DNA from: Allobosea sp. Tri-44
GTDB taxonomy: Bacteria > Pseudomonadota > Alphaproteobacteria > Rhizobiales > Beijerinckiaceae
NCBI RefSeq assembly: GCF_004123845.1
Contig: NZ_NBDP01000030.1
Span: forward strand, 62,001 to 126,000
DNA: 64,000 nt
Direction of reading: 5' to 3'
The notes under the pieces were generated by a model. It saw only the letters and a list, made by a program, of their open reading frames with translations, was not told where the DNA came from and did not search any database. The translations under genes and the position numbers were made by a program. This document shows positions 43,972 to 52,906 of this stretch, one piece after another. The stretch's first letter is position 1, and each line of letters begins with the position of its first letter.

Positions 43972-44751
43972 ATGAGCATCACGGCTTCAGTCGGGCTCGG
44001 CGGCAAGAACACGGTTCCAGATACCCGCCTGATCCAGGCGATGATCAATCCGCATACGGCCGCGCTCGGCATCGACCTGCTCGATGTCGATGGCGATTGC
44101 GGGCCGCTGACCCGGGGCGGGATCAAGCGCTACCAGCAGGTCTTCCTCAAGATGACGAGCCCGGATTCCAAGGTCGACCCGGGCGGCAAGACCTTCCTGC
44201 ACATGGCCAGCAACCCGGCGCCGGCCGGCGTCGTGGTCAGCGCCTCGCGCCTGCCGATCAAGCTCAAGGCCGGCGATTTCCTGCAGGTTCCGGTGGTGAT
44301 GGACCCGGCCGACGGGACGGTGCAGGACGCCTACACCGCCTTTGAATACGAGATCTTTGACAAGGGCGCCCGCATGGTCGGCGCCGACTACGCCTTCGGC
44401 GTTCCCAACGAGATCGAGGTCTGGCCGAACGCGCAGGTCCGGATCGGTGTGGTGTTGGACCCAGGCCTGCTGGCGCACGAACAATTCCACTACGATGTCG
44501 GCTTCGTCGTCTGCCGCGCGCTGGCGCATCAGCTCACCATCGCCCGCGCCCCGACGATCGGCGGGCTGGTGACGCAGCTCAACAGCCTCGTCGACCTGCA
44601 CATCAAACGCCGCGTCAAGCTGATCCAGCGCCGCTACGACATCGATACCCATCACGGCGCCAACGCCAAGTACCAGCGCATCTGGCTCGACCGGATGACC
44701 GCCTGCATCGCCAATCCGGCGGCCAACCAGATCGGCGGGTTCTGGCTGTAG
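43972..44751 (+). CDS. Peptidoglycan-binding-like N-terminus fused to HEQFH putative metallopeptidase
   Basis: Residues 1-80 start [21 protein letters not shown] and resemble peptidoglycan-binding domains, especially those on wall-targeting effectors (pattern SVGxGGxNxPxDVxxVQ). The rest is unfamiliar except for HEQFHYDV at 169-176, an HExxH zinc motif followed by Asp, as in DUF922-type peptidases (HEQGHFDI). There is no signal peptide. No secretion system genes are nearby. The gene stands alone, divergent to gltX. A wall-targeting enzyme exported by a distant secretion system is a reasonable guess. Confidence 0.6.
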   Translation: MSITASVGLGGKNTVPDTRLIQAMINPHTAALGIDLLDVDGDCGPLTRGGIKRYQQVFLKMTSPDSKVDPGGKTFLHMASNPAPAGVVVSASRLPIKLKAGDFLQVPVVMDPADGTVQDAYTAFEYEIFDKGARMVGADYAFGVPNEIEVWPNAQVRIGVVLDPGLLAHEQFHYDVGFVVCRALAHQLTIARAPTIGGLVTQLNSLVDLHIKRRVKLIQRRYDIDTHHGANAKYQRIWLDRMTACIANPAANQIGGFWL

Positions 44752-44773
44752 GCGTGCGGCGCCCCTTTTACCA

Positions 44774-44892
44774 CAGCCCTCATCCTGAGGAGCAGCCATT
44801 GGGCTGCGTCTCGAAGGATGCTCCAGTTGGTTCCGGAGCCTCTTGAAGCATCCTTCGAGACGCCGCTGCGCGGCTCCTCAGGATGAGGGCTG
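44774..44892. repeat. Inverted repeat with CAGCCCTCATCCTGAGGAGC arms
   Basis: The left arm CAGCCCTCATCCTGAGGAGC is the exact inverse of the right arm GCTCCTCAGGATGAGGGCTG, and inner CGTCTCGAAGGATGCT pairs with AGCATCCTTCGAGACG. It lies between the convergent gene at 43972 and nadE. Confidence 0.88.
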
Positions 44893-44909
44893 CGGAGAGA
44901 TGCAGACTT

Positions 44910-46649
44910 TCAGAAATCGAAGCTCTCGCCGCCGGCCTTGCCGACGCCCTTGACCAGGGCGCGGTCCGGCTCATGCGCCGGTGCGCCGGAATCGCGAAAG
45001 CGGTTGACGATCGGGTAGCGCCGGTCGCGGCCGAAGTTCTTGCGGGTGACCTTGACGCCCGGCGCCGCCTGGCGGCGCTTGTACTCGGCGAGATAAAGCA
45101 GGCGCTCGACCTTCTGCACGGTCTCGAGATCGTGGCCGCGGGCGACGATGTCGGCGAGGCGCATCTCGTGCTCGATCAGGCAGGCGAGGATGTCGTCGAG
45201 CACCTCATAGGCCGGCAGCGAATCCTGATCCTTCTGGTTCTCGCGCAGTTCCGCACTCGGCGGCTTGACGATGATGTTCTCAGGGATGACCTCGCCGTCC
45301 GGCCCGAGCGCGCCGGCCGGCTTCCAGCGGTTGCGCAGGGCGCTCAGCCTAAAGACCTCGGTCTTGTAGAGGTCCTTGATCGGGTTGTAGCCGCCGTTCA
45401 TGTCGCCATAGAGCGTGGCGTAACCGCATGACATCTCCGACTTGTTGCCGGTCGTCACCACCATCGGCCCAAACTTGTTCGAGATCGACATCAACAGCGT
45501 GCCGCGCACCCGGCTCTGCAGGTTCTCCTCGGTGATGCCGCGATTGGTGCCGGCGAAGAGCTCGGCCAGCGCCTGCTCGAAGCCCTCGACCGGCTCGGCG
45601 ATCGGCACGATCTCGTAGCGGACGCCGAGCGCGTCGGCGCATGTCTTGGCGTCGTCGAGACTCTCCTGCGAGGTGAAACGATACGGCATCATCACGCAGC
45701 GGACCCGCTCGGAACCGAGTGCGTCGACCGCGATCGCGGCGCAGATGGCGGAGTCGATGCCGCCGGAGAGCCCGAGCACGACGCCGGGGAAGCGGTTCTT
45801 CTCGACATAGTCGCGCAGGCCGAGCACGCAGGCGGCGTAGTCGGCCTCGTCGCCGCTCTCGACCGGGGCGACCTCGCCGGGCAGGCAGCGCCAGCCGTCA
45901 GGGCCGCGCTCCCACTCCGTGATCGCGATCGTCTCGCGGAAGGCCGGCAGCTGGTGGGCGAAGCTGCGGTCGGCATTGAGGACGAAGGAGGCGCCCTCGA
46001 AGACGAGCTCGTCCTGGCCGCCGAGCTGGTTGAGATAGACGATCGGCAGGCCGCTCTCGACGACACGGGCGACGGCGACGTTGAGCCGCTCCTCGATCAC
46101 GCCGCGGCGGAAGGGCGAGCCATTCGGCACCAAGAGGATCTCGCCGCCGGTCTCGGCGATGCACTCGACGACCTCCTCGCCCCAGATGTCCTCGCAGATT
46201 GGAATGCCGAGGCGGACATGATTGCGGAAGACGACGGGGCCAGGGAGCGGGCCAGGTTCGAACACCCGCTTCTCGTCGAAGACACCGTAATTGGGCAGGT
46301 CGACCTTGAAGCGCACCGACTGGATCAGCCCGCCATCGAGCAGGGCATAAGCGTTGTAGAGCTTGCCGTCCTCGAGCCAGGGCAGGCCGAGGAGCACGGC
46401 CGGGCCGCCATCGGCGGTTTCGCGGGCGAGTTCCTCGCAGGCCTTGCGGCAGGCGTCCTGGAAGGCCGGCTTCAGCACCAGGTCCTCCGGCGGATAGGCC
46501 GAGAGGAAGAGCTCGGGGAACATCACGAGCTCGGCCCCGCCGGCAGCCGCCTCGCGGCGGGCGGCGCGGACCTTGTCGGCATTGCCGGCGACGTCGCCGA
46601 CGATCGGGTTGAGCTGGGCGAGCGCCAGGCGGAGAGAAGTCGCGGTCAT
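44910..46649 (-). CDS. nadE: Glutamine-dependent NAD+ synthase
   Basis: NadE amidates nicotinate adenine dinucleotide to NAD+ with ammonia from glutamine. The 579-residue protein has an N-terminal nitrilase-type amidase with the catalytic triad Glu46, Lys115 and Cys152 (in FPELFLS, FKVDLPNYGVFDE, IPICEDIW), and a C-terminal synthetase with the PP-loop SGGIDS at 295-300. ATG 46649 starts the conserved region; an earlier in-frame ATG at 46670 is less likely. A palindromic repeat follows the stop. Confidence 0.95.
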   Translation of the reverse strand: MTATSLRLALAQLNPIVGDVAGNADKVRAARREAAAGGAELVMFPELFLSAYPPEDLVLKPAFQDACRKACEELARETADGGPAVLLGLPWLEDGKLYNAYALLDGGLIQSVRFKVDLPNYGVFDEKRVFEPGPLPGPVVFRNHVRLGIPICEDIWGEEVVECIAETGGEILLVPNGSPFRRGVIEERLNVAVARVVESGLPIVYLNQLGGQDELVFEGASFVLNADRSFAHQLPAFRETIAITEWERGPDGWRCLPGEVAPVESGDEADYAACVLGLRDYVEKNRFPGVVLGLSGGIDSAICAAIAVDALGSERVRCVMMPYRFTSQESLDDAKTCADALGVRYEIVPIAEPVEGFEQALAELFAGTNRGITEENLQSRVRGTLLMSISNKFGPMVVTTGNKSEMSCGYATLYGDMNGGYNPIKDLYKTEVFRLSALRNRWKPAGALGPDGEVIPENIIVKPPSAELRENQKDQDSLPAYEVLDDILACLIEHEMRLADIVARGHDLETVQKVERLLYLAEYKRRQAAPGVKVTRKNFGRDRRYPIVNRFRDSGAPAHEPDRALVKGVGKAGGESFDF

Positions 46650-46727
46650 GCTCCGGATGTAGCTTGCCACCCGTGCGCCAGCAACGGGCCGGCGCTGTCC
46701 CCGCCCCTGCGTTTTCGCAATGACAGG

Positions 46728-47021
46728 TCAGCGCAGCGTCGAGCGGAAATCGGCCGAGTAGCGCAATTCGCGCAAGGGACGCACCGCCTGCGTCGTCTCG
46801 TCATAGATCGGATGCCCCTTCCAGGCGGCGAGCGCGGCCTCGTCGGCGAACTCGGCGTAAACGACGATGTCGATCTCATTGCCGATCGGGTCGATCCTGG
46901 CATTGGCCGCGACCTCGAAGGCAAGCGCGTGCGGAATCTCGCCAAGCCGACCGAGCAGGCGCTGGACCATGCCGACATCCTCGGCACGTTTGGCCGTGAA
47001 GAATACGATGTGCCGGATCAT
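46728..47021 (-). CDS. Dabb (stress-responsive alpha/beta barrel) protein
   Basis: The 97-residue protein begins IRHIVFFTAK and has the Dabb pattern VYAEFADEAALAAWKGHPIYD. Family members form dimeric ferredoxin-like barrels; function is often unknown or in small-molecule handling. It lies upstream of nadE on the same strand with an 78-base gap. Confidence 0.88.
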   Translation of the reverse strand: MIRHIVFFTAKRAEDVGMVQRLLGRLGEIPHALAFEVAANARIDPIGNEIDIVVYAEFADEAALAAWKGHPIYDETTQAVRPLRELRYSADFRSTLR

Positions 47022-47102
47022 GCGCCCTCTCCTCGCAGCCGGGAATCGCGCGTCCTGACCGCGGGCGGATGTCTGATCGAGGATGATCGGATCGGCAATC
47101 CA

Positions 47103-47123
47103 TTAACCCGACATTAGGGTTAA
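47103..47123. promoter_or_regulatory. TTAACCC inverted repeat upstream of the OM barrel gene
   Basis: TTAACCC and GGGTTAA are exact inverse arms separated by seven bases, in an otherwise unstructured divergent region between the Dabb and outer-membrane genes. A binding site for a dimeric regulator is possible. Confidence 0.35.
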
Positions 47124-47188
47124 CCCGGCATGAATCATCTCCGGGCCAGCTCAACCAATGCGCTGGCTTTCGTTCGGAGAGACACGCG

Positions 47189-48061
47189 ATGCGTGCTGGA
47201 TCTATCGCCGCCCTCGCCCCCGTCGTCGCAATCGCCTGCACGCTGGCGCTGCCGCAGGCGGCGCAGGGTGCTGACTACCTCCGAGGCTCGCAGATCGAGC
47301 AGCCGGTGGAGCCGCCGCCGATGTTCGGCGGTGGGCGCTTCGACTGGTCAGGTTTCTACTTCGGCGGCGGCGCCGGCGTCAGCGAAACCAAGTTCAAGCC
47401 GGGCGAAGGCCTGCGCGCTCTGGCGAATTCCGCCTTCCGCAACACAGACCTGGCCGCCGAACGCGACATGGGTTCATTCATCAATGACCTGCCGGACAAG
47501 CGCGACAGCGGCACGCAGTTCTTCGGCATCGCCGGTTACAACTACCTGTTCGACGATGTCGTGCTCGGCCTGGAGGCGGACTACACCCGCGCCGGCCATG
47601 AGTACAGGGTGAGGGACTTCATCTCGCGGCGCAGCACCATGGCGGCCGGCCACGCTTACGGCTGGTCGATGGCAACCGACCAGGCGGCCAAGTTGAACGA
47701 CTACGCGACGCTGCGCCTGCGCATGGGCTGGGCCGCTGGCCGGATCATGCCCTTCGCCACCATCGGCGCGGCGCTCGGCCGTTTCAACACCACCTCGACG
47801 ATCGACGCGGACACCACGATCATCACCAATCCCGGCCTACCAACCGAAACGGTCAGTCAGGCCACGGGCTATCCGCTACGCGTCGGCACGCTTCGCAAGA
47901 ACACCTACGCCTTCGGCCTCGCCGCCGGCGTCGGTGTCGACTGGGCTCTCACCGACAACCTCTTCCTGCGCGCCGAATACCAGATCATCCGCTTTGCGGA
48001 GATCGAGGGCACGACGACGACTGTGAATACCGGCCGTGTCGCCGCCGCGCTGAAGTTCTGA
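47189..48061 (+). CDS. Outer membrane beta-barrel protein (Omp25/RopB-like)
   Basis: The 290-residue product has a signal peptide (AALAPVVAIACTLALPQAAQ, cut near GAD) and begins the mature part with FDWSGFYFGGGAGVSE, typical of Hyphomicrobiales Omp25-type porin-like barrels. Alternating beta strands follow (FGIAGYNYLFDDVVLGLEADY, LRLRMGWAAGRIMPFATIGA). The last residues RVAAALKF end in Phe as required for barrel assembly. GGAGAG precedes ATG 47189. A hairpin terminator follows. Confidence 0.9.
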   Translation: MRAGSIAALAPVVAIACTLALPQAAQGADYLRGSQIEQPVEPPPMFGGGRFDWSGFYFGGGAGVSETKFKPGEGLRALANSAFRNTDLAAERDMGSFINDLPDKRDSGTQFFGIAGYNYLFDDVVLGLEADYTRAGHEYRVRDFISRRSTMAAGHAYGWSMATDQAAKLNDYATLRLRMGWAAGRIMPFATIGAALGRFNTTSTIDADTTIITNPGLPTETVSQATGYPLRVGTLRKNTYAFGLAAGVGVDWALTDNLFLRAEYQIIRFAEIEGTTTTVNTGRVAAALKF

Positions 48062-48084
48062 AGAACGCGATCCTCCAAACGACA

Positions 48085-48109
48085 AGGGCCGCAGCGTCGC
48101 TGCGGCCCT
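48085..48109 (+). terminator. Hairpin terminator of OM barrel gene
   Basis: AGGGCCGCAGC pairs perfectly with GCTGCGGCCCT around a three-base loop and is followed by GTTTCGTT. The stem is strong, the T-run weak. It lies between convergent genes and may serve both. Confidence 0.75.
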
Positions 48110-48134
48110 GTTTCGTTGGCGAGAGCCTCGCGGA

Positions 48135-49520
48135 TCACTCAGCGGCTTCGACCTCAGGCCGCGCCCGGCCGGCGCGTTCGCGCTTGACCAGCTCGGCGAC
48201 GAGGAAGGCGAGCTCCAGCGCCTGCTCGGCATTGAGGCGCGGATCGCAGACCGTGTGATAGCGGTCGTTGAGATCAGCGTCGGTCATGCCGCGAGCCCCG
48301 CCGGTGCATTCGGTGACGTTCTTGCCGGTCATCTCCAGATGCAGGCCGCCGGCATGCGTCCCTTCCGCCTGATGCACGGCGAAGAAGTTCTTCACCTCGG
48401 TCAGGATCAGGTCGAACGGACGCGTCTTGTAGCCGCTCGCCGCCTTGACCGTGTTGCCGTGCATCGGATCGCAGGACCAGACGACATTGCGCCCTTCGCG
48501 CTTGGTGGCGCGCACCAGCGCCGGCAGGTGGTCGAAGACCTTGTCGGCGCCGAAGCGGCCGATCAGCGTCAGGCGGCCGGCCTGGTTCTGCGGGTCGAGC
48601 GCGTCGATCAGCTTGAGCAAGCCATCGACCGTGGTCGAGGGGCCGCATTTCAAGCCGATCGGGTTCCTGATGCCGCGGAAGAACTCGACATGGGCATGGT
48701 CGAGCTGGCGTGTGCGATCGCCGATCCAGACCATGTGGCCGGAGGTGTCGTACCACTCGCCCGAGGTCGAGTCGGTCCGCGTCATCGCCTGCTCATAGCC
48801 GAGCAGCAGCGCCTCGTGGCTGGTATAGAAATCCGTGGTCCGCATCTCGGGATGCGTCTCGGGATCGATGCCGATGGCGCGCATGAACTCGAGCGCCTCG
48901 GTGATGCGCTCGGCCACTTCCTGGTAGCGATGCGAGGCCGGCGAATCCTTGACGAAGCCGAGCATCCAGCGATGCGCCTGGTCGAGATTGGCATAGCCGC
49001 CGGTCGCGAAGGCGCGGAGCAGATTCAGCGTCGCAGCCGATTGCCTGTAGGCTTCGAGCTGGCGGCGCGGATCCGGAATCCGGGACTCGGCCGTGAACTC
49101 GTTGTCGTTGATGATGTCGCCCTTGTAGCTCGGCAATTCGACGCCGCCGATCGTCTCGGTCGGGGTCGAACGCGGCTTGGCGAACTGGCCGGCAATGCGG
49201 CCGATCTTCACCACCGGCGAGCCGCCGGCGAAGGTCAGCACCACCGCCATCTGCAGGAACAGCCGGAAGAAGTCGCGGATGTTGTCGGCCGAGTGCTCGG
49301 CGAAGCTTTCGGCGCAGTCGCCGCCCTGGAGGAGGAAGGCCTCACCGGCAGCGACCTTGCTCAACGCCCGTTTGAGCTTGCGCGCCTCGCCTGCAAAAAC
49401 CAGCGGCGGAAAGCCGGCGAGCTGCTGCTCGACCGCCTTCAAGGCTGCCTGATCCGGGTATTCCGGCATCTGCTGGACGGGCTTTGCCCTCCAGCTATCG
49501 GGCGTCCACCGCTCGGACAT
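48135..49520 (-). CDS. Class II 3-deoxy-7-phosphoheptulonate synthase
   Basis: DAHP synthase condenses phosphoenolpyruvate and erythrose 4-phosphate, the first step of aromatic amino acid synthesis. The 461-residue protein matches the plant-like class II type: [51 protein letters not shown], and [18 protein letters not shown] 49520 follows CAGGAGC; an ATG at 49541 is a less likely start. It is convergent with the OM barrel gene. No attenuator-like leader was recognised upstream. Confidence 0.93.
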   Translation of the reverse strand: MSERWTPDSWRAKPVQQMPEYPDQAALKAVEQQLAGFPPLVFAGEARKLKRALSKVAAGEAFLLQGGDCAESFAEHSADNIRDFFRLFLQMAVVLTFAGGSPVVKIGRIAGQFAKPRSTPTETIGGVELPSYKGDIINDNEFTAESRIPDPRRQLEAYRQSAATLNLLRAFATGGYANLDQAHRWMLGFVKDSPASHRYQEVAERITEALEFMRAIGIDPETHPEMRTTDFYTSHEALLLGYEQAMTRTDSTSGEWYDTSGHMVWIGDRTRQLDHAHVEFFRGIRNPIGLKCGPSTTVDGLLKLIDALDPQNQAGRLTLIGRFGADKVFDHLPALVRATKREGRNVVWSCDPMHGNTVKAASGYKTRPFDLILTEVKNFFAVHQAEGTHAGGLHLEMTGKNVTECTGGARGMTDADLNDRYHTVCDPRLNAEQALELAFLVAELVKRERAGRARPEVEAAE

Positions 49521-49782
49521 GGGTACTGCTCCTGGTTTCACGTATCGCGCGTTAACCTCATCTTGGCGCGAAGGGCGGCCTATACACCCGCAAGTGGCCG
49601 CTGGCCACCGCTACGGCAAGAGCGGCCGTCCTCGGCGCGAAAGAGCGAATCCCGTCAAGCGGTTGGCGCGATCCGCTGCCAGATGGATTCCGGGCTTTGC
49701 CGCATCGATTCAAGCTGCTGCGACGCGGATTCAGCCGGCTCAGATTTTGAATCATGCGAAACAGACGGGGACTGGCCCGCCC
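49521..49782. other. Intergenic region with nothing recognised
   Basis: The gap between the DAHP synthase start and the vapC stop holds no ORF with host codon bias, no repeat copy and no RNA I could identify. It should contain the DAHP synthase promoter. Confidence 0.4.
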
Positions 49783-50187
49783 TCAGGCCGGCGTGATGTC
49801 GGTTCGGCCAAAGTCGTCGCCCTTGAACAGCAGGGCGGCGCCGAGATGCTTCGCCGTGGCATAGGAGAAGCAGTCACCGAGATTGAGGATACCGGGATAG
49901 CCGGGGCCGTTTCCGTAGCGCTCGGCGGCTTCGATGGCGAGTGCAGTCATCGCCATGTCAGGCGCAACGGGCTCGATGGCAGCCGCGTTCAGGAATTCCT
50001 CCACGAGAACCAGCCCGGCCGACCTCGCTATGCCCTTGCGGCGCGCGACCGCACAAGCCGCCTCCCAAATCGTCACTGTCGAAGCGAAGCGTGGAACAGC
50101 ATGCCGGTCGAGGCTGACCGCCAATGCTGGTGCCTCAGCCTCCTCCAGCATCAACGCAACGATCGCGGAAGCGTCGAGCGCGATCAC
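49783..50187 (-). CDS. vapC: VapC-type PIN domain toxin
   Basis: The 134-residue protein shows the PIN acidic set: Asp5 in MIALDASAIVALML, Glu42 in TIWEAACAVARR, Asp105 in LNLGDCFSYATAK, and Asp124/125 near the C-terminus (KGDDFGRTD). VapC toxins are Mg-dependent RNases that cut tRNA or rRNA. The start is GTG 50187, overlapping the vapB stop (GTGA). With the upstream antitoxin and paired palindromes it forms a complete type II toxin-antitoxin module. Confidence 0.9.
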   Translation of the reverse strand: MIALDASAIVALMLEEAEAPALAVSLDRHAVPRFASTVTIWEAACAVARRKGIARSAGLVLVEEFLNAAAIEPVAPDMAMTALAIEAAERYGNGPGYPGILNLGDCFSYATAKHLGAALLFKGDDFGRTDITPA

Positions 50188-50423
50188 TGCCCGCCGCTCA
50201 GCTCGTCATAGAAAGCCCGGTCCGGCACAGGCCCCTTGTCGGGCATCGCCCGCAACTTCTCGCGCAAAGGCGCGAGCTTCTCCCACAGCGTCGGCTCGGC
50301 CGCTTCCCGCTCCGCCTTCTCCTTCAGCGCGCGGTGAATGATCTCGGTCACGCCCGTGCCATGCCGGCGGGCGAGATCGCGCGCCAGCGCCTCGACGGTG
50401 TCGTTCTTGATGCTCAGGCCCAT
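50184..50423 (-). CDS. vapB: VapB-type antitoxin
   Basis: The 79-residue product starts with a short DNA-binding type N-terminus (MGLSIKNDTVEALARDLARR) like the Rv0623-type antitoxins that precede PIN toxins. Its C-terminus (LWEKLAPLREKLRAMPDKG) would wrap the toxin. GAGAG lies upstream of ATG 50423. The longer open frame to 50744 is not needed. Two TTCTAGAA sites lie upstream and probably bind this protein. Confidence 0.87.
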   Translation of the reverse strand: MGLSIKNDTVEALARDLARRHGTGVTEIIHRALKEKAEREAAEPTLWEKLAPLREKLRAMPDKGPVPDRAFYDELSGGQ

Positions 50424-50452
50424 TGCGCTCTCGGTTCGCAAACCGCCCCCGT

Positions 50453-50481
50453 TTCTAGAACTCAAACCAATCATTCTAGAA
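50453..50481. promoter_or_regulatory. Paired TTCTAGAA palindromes, probable vapBC operator
   Basis: Two identical 8-base palindromes, TTCTAGAA at 50453-50460 and 50474-50481, have centres 21 bases apart, two helical turns, so protein dimers would sit on the same DNA face. The second is part of a 10-base palindrome ATTCTAGAAT. They begin 30 bases upstream of vapB. Confidence 0.65.
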
Positions 50482-50656
50482 TTTAGGCTCCGGCGCCTCT
50501 CTCCGCAAGCCGCTCGCGCAGTTTGATGCACTGCTTGCATCAATCGCTCCGGCATTTGCATTTCACACCTGCCCGCAAAGACCATTGTCTCGCCCGCGCG
50601 GCGCGACTGAAGATGGCCGCGCATCAATAACGCCCATTGCGGCGACGGGAGGGACC

Positions 50657-51694
50657 ATGAGACGTCACGTTCTGGCGGCCGCTTTCGGTATCGCCTGCAG
50701 CCTCGGGCCGGCACAGGCCCAGCAGACGCAGGAGCCGATCTCACTGCGCGGCATGGGCTCCTTCCATGTCGGCGGCAAACTGGTCGAGCTTTCCGGCCGG
50801 CCGGTGAAGGACGTGGTGTTCACGCCCGGCGGCACGCCGGCCCGGGTCGATCCGAACGGCACCTACCAGACCGGGCAGATGTATGTGCAGTACTTCCTGC
50901 CGCAGAACGAGCGCGGCACCGTCCCGCTCCTGCTCTGGCATGGCGGCGGCATGACCGGCGTCAATTACGAGACGACGCCTGACGGCCGCCAGGGCTGGCT
51001 CGAATTCTTCCTGCGCAAGGGCTGGTCGGTCTATAATTCCGACGCGGTCGAGCGCGGACGCTCGGGCTGGGCGATGTATCCCGACGTGATCCCCGGCGAG
51101 CCGGTCTTCCTGACCACGGCGAACCCGTTCGAGCGCTTCCGCATCGGTGCGAGCGGCGGCTATGACGGCGACCCGGCCAAGCGCAAATACCTGCCGGGCA
51201 ACCAGTTCCCGGCCGAAGGCTACGACAATTTCGTCAAGCAGATCGTGCCGCGCTGGACCTCGACCGATCAGATGATCATCGACGCCTATATCGCCGAGGT
51301 CGACAAGGTCTGCCCTTGTGTGATCGCCTTCCACAGCCAGTCCGGCCAGTTCGGCTTCAAGGTGGCGCAGGCGCGGCCCGACAAGGTCAAGGCGCTGATC
51401 GCGGTCGAGCCGGCCGGCATCGGCGACCCGGCCAAGGCGACGGCTTTGAAGGACATTCCGGTGCTGATGGTGTTCGGCGATTATATCGAACAGGACGCGC
51501 GCTGGCCGACGATCCGCAAGACCGCAACCGATTTCGGCGACAAGATCAGCGCGGCCGGCGGCTCGGTCGAGGTCGTCAACCTGCCCGCCGTCGGCATCAA
51601 GGGCAATTCGCACATGGTCATGCTGGACAAGAATAATCTTTCCGTCGCGCAGCTGATCCAGGACTGGCTGGCGAAGAAGGGGCTGACGAAATAG
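50657..51694 (+). CDS. Exported alpha/beta hydrolase (esterase-like)
   Basis: The 345-residue product has a signal peptide (VLAAAFGIACSLGPAQAQ). An alpha/beta hydrolase core follows: LLLWHGGGMTGVNYETTP near residue 95 for the oxyanion hole, a nucleophile elbow variant FHSQSGQFG, and a late GNSHMVMLD with the candidate catalytic His. Similar proteins are annotated as esterases. GGGAGGG precedes ATG 50657. Its last 77 bases overlap the convergent LysR gene, an unusual arrangement. Confidence 0.82.
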   Translation: MRRHVLAAAFGIACSLGPAQAQQTQEPISLRGMGSFHVGGKLVELSGRPVKDVVFTPGGTPARVDPNGTYQTGQMYVQYFLPQNERGTVPLLLWHGGGMTGVNYETTPDGRQGWLEFFLRKGWSVYNSDAVERGRSGWAMYPDVIPGEPVFLTTANPFERFRIGASGGYDGDPAKRKYLPGNQFPAEGYDNFVKQIVPRWTSTDQMIIDAYIAEVDKVCPCVIAFHSQSGQFGFKVAQARPDKVKALIAVEPAGIGDPAKATALKDIPVLMVFGDYIEQDARWPTIRKTATDFGDKISAAGGSVEVVNLPAVGIKGNSHMVMLDKNNLSVAQLIQDWLAKKGLTK

Positions 51695-52589
51695 CCGGGA
51701 GCTCGCGCGCCTGCTCCAGCAGCCAGTCGCGGAACAGGCTGATCTTGCGGGCCGTCCGCCGGCGCATCGGGTAGGTCAGCCAATAGTCGTGGCCGCCGGC
51801 GAGCATCAGCTCGAAGGGCTGGATCAGCAGCCCTTCGCAAAGCTCGCGGCGGAAGAAGACCGGCGAGCTCATGGCCGCGCCATTGCTGGCGAGCGCGGCC
51901 GTGACTTCGAGCTGCTGTACGGCGAGGTCAAAGCGTGGCTCCACCGCTGTGGCTTCGGAATTGACCCCGGCGGCGGCAAACCAACGGTCCCAGGCCTCGG
52001 TCTTGCCGATCCGCTTTACCCGCAGCAGATCGGAGGGCTGTGGCGGCCGGCCGAGATCGCGGAACAGATTCGGCCCGCAGAGCGGGGTGAACTCGCTCTT
52101 CATCAGCCAATGCGCCTCCAGTCCCGGCCATTGACCGGTGCCACGATGGATCGCGACATCGCAATCGTCGGCTTCCGGATCGTGCTGCCCGGCTCGCGTG
52201 ACCATCCGCACCGCCAGCCCGGGGTTCTCGCACTGGAACAGACCCAGGCGCGGCACCAGCCAGTTCGAGGCGATAGTCGGCAGCGCCTGGATCGAGAGCA
52301 CGCCCTCGGCCGTTTCGGTCACCGCGGCGAAGGCCGCGCGCAGCCCGTCGAAGGAACCCATCACCGATGACGCGAGGCGCTCGCCGGCCTCGGTCAAGGC
52401 GACGCGGCGCGACAGGCGCTGGAACAGCGGCAGGCCGAGCCGCTCCTCCAGCAGCTTGATCTGATAGCTCACCGCCGCCTGCGTCATGCCGAGCTCGACG
52501 GCAGCGCGCGTGAAGCTGCCATGGCGCGCCGCCGCCTCGAAGGCGCGGACCGCGCTGAGCGGCGGCAGGCCGGTCACCAGATCACTCAT
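51618..52589 (-). CDS. LysR family transcriptional regulator (GcvA-like)
   Basis: The 323-residue protein has the LysR winged HTH at about 10-65 (LSAVRAFEAAARHGSFTRAA, then VSYQIKLLEERLGLPLFQR). An effector domain follows, with GVLSIQALPTIASNWLVPRL as in the GcvA/AmpR branch. The last 25 residues are Ser/Pro/Ala rich and overlap the 3' end of the convergent hydrolase, so the true stop may have been extended. Its target may be the hydrolase or the small gene at 52685; neither is certain. Confidence 0.87.
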   Translation of the reverse strand: MSDLVTGLPPLSAVRAFEAAARHGSFTRAAVELGMTQAAVSYQIKLLEERLGLPLFQRLSRRVALTEAGERLASSVMGSFDGLRAAFAAVTETAEGVLSIQALPTIASNWLVPRLGLFQCENPGLAVRMVTRAGQHDPEADDCDVAIHRGTGQWPGLEAHWLMKSEFTPLCGPNLFRDLGRPPQPSDLLRVKRIGKTEAWDRWFAAAGVNSEATAVEPRFDLAVQQLEVTAALASNGAAMSSPVFFRRELCEGLLIQPFELMLAGGHDYWLTYPMRRRTARKISLFRDWLLEQARELPAISSAPSSPASPGSAARRKDYSCPA

Positions 52590-52684
52590 CAGCTGGCCTT
52601 ATGTATCAGGCGTGAAATCCAGTTTGTCCGCAGCGGTGACCAACGGCATCCATAGGCCAATCAGGGCACACCGGGAGCCGAGCA

Positions 52685-52900
52685 ATGACGGCCGAAGTTA
52701 GCAGGAAAAACGGATATGTCAGCCTTATGCCTGCCATCAAAGCAGCGCTGTTTCGGCTGCGCCAGTTTCAACGCAATCGCCTGGTCGCGCTTGACGACCG
52801 CCTCGACCAGGAAGGCCTGACGGCTCATATGGCGCGAGACATCGGGCTCGACGATGCAAGCCTGATTTATGACAGCCGCCGCGCCGACCGCGGCGTCTGA
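52685..52900 (+). CDS. DUF1127-like small protein
   Basis: The 71-residue product has a basic N-terminal helix (FRLRQFQRNRLVALDDRLDQ) followed by HMARDIGLDDASL, which resembles the DUF1127 pattern (RxLxxLDDRxLxDIGL). Small proteins of this type bind RNA and affect phosphate and carbon metabolism in alphaproteobacteria. GGGAG lies seven or eight bases before ATG 52685. It is divergent from the LysR gene and convergent with gor. The match is partial. Confidence 0.6.
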   Translation: MTAEVSRKNGYVSLMPAIKAALFRLRQFQRNRLVALDDRLDQEGLTAHMARDIGLDDASLIYDSRRADRGV

Positions 52901-52906
52901 TGCCTC

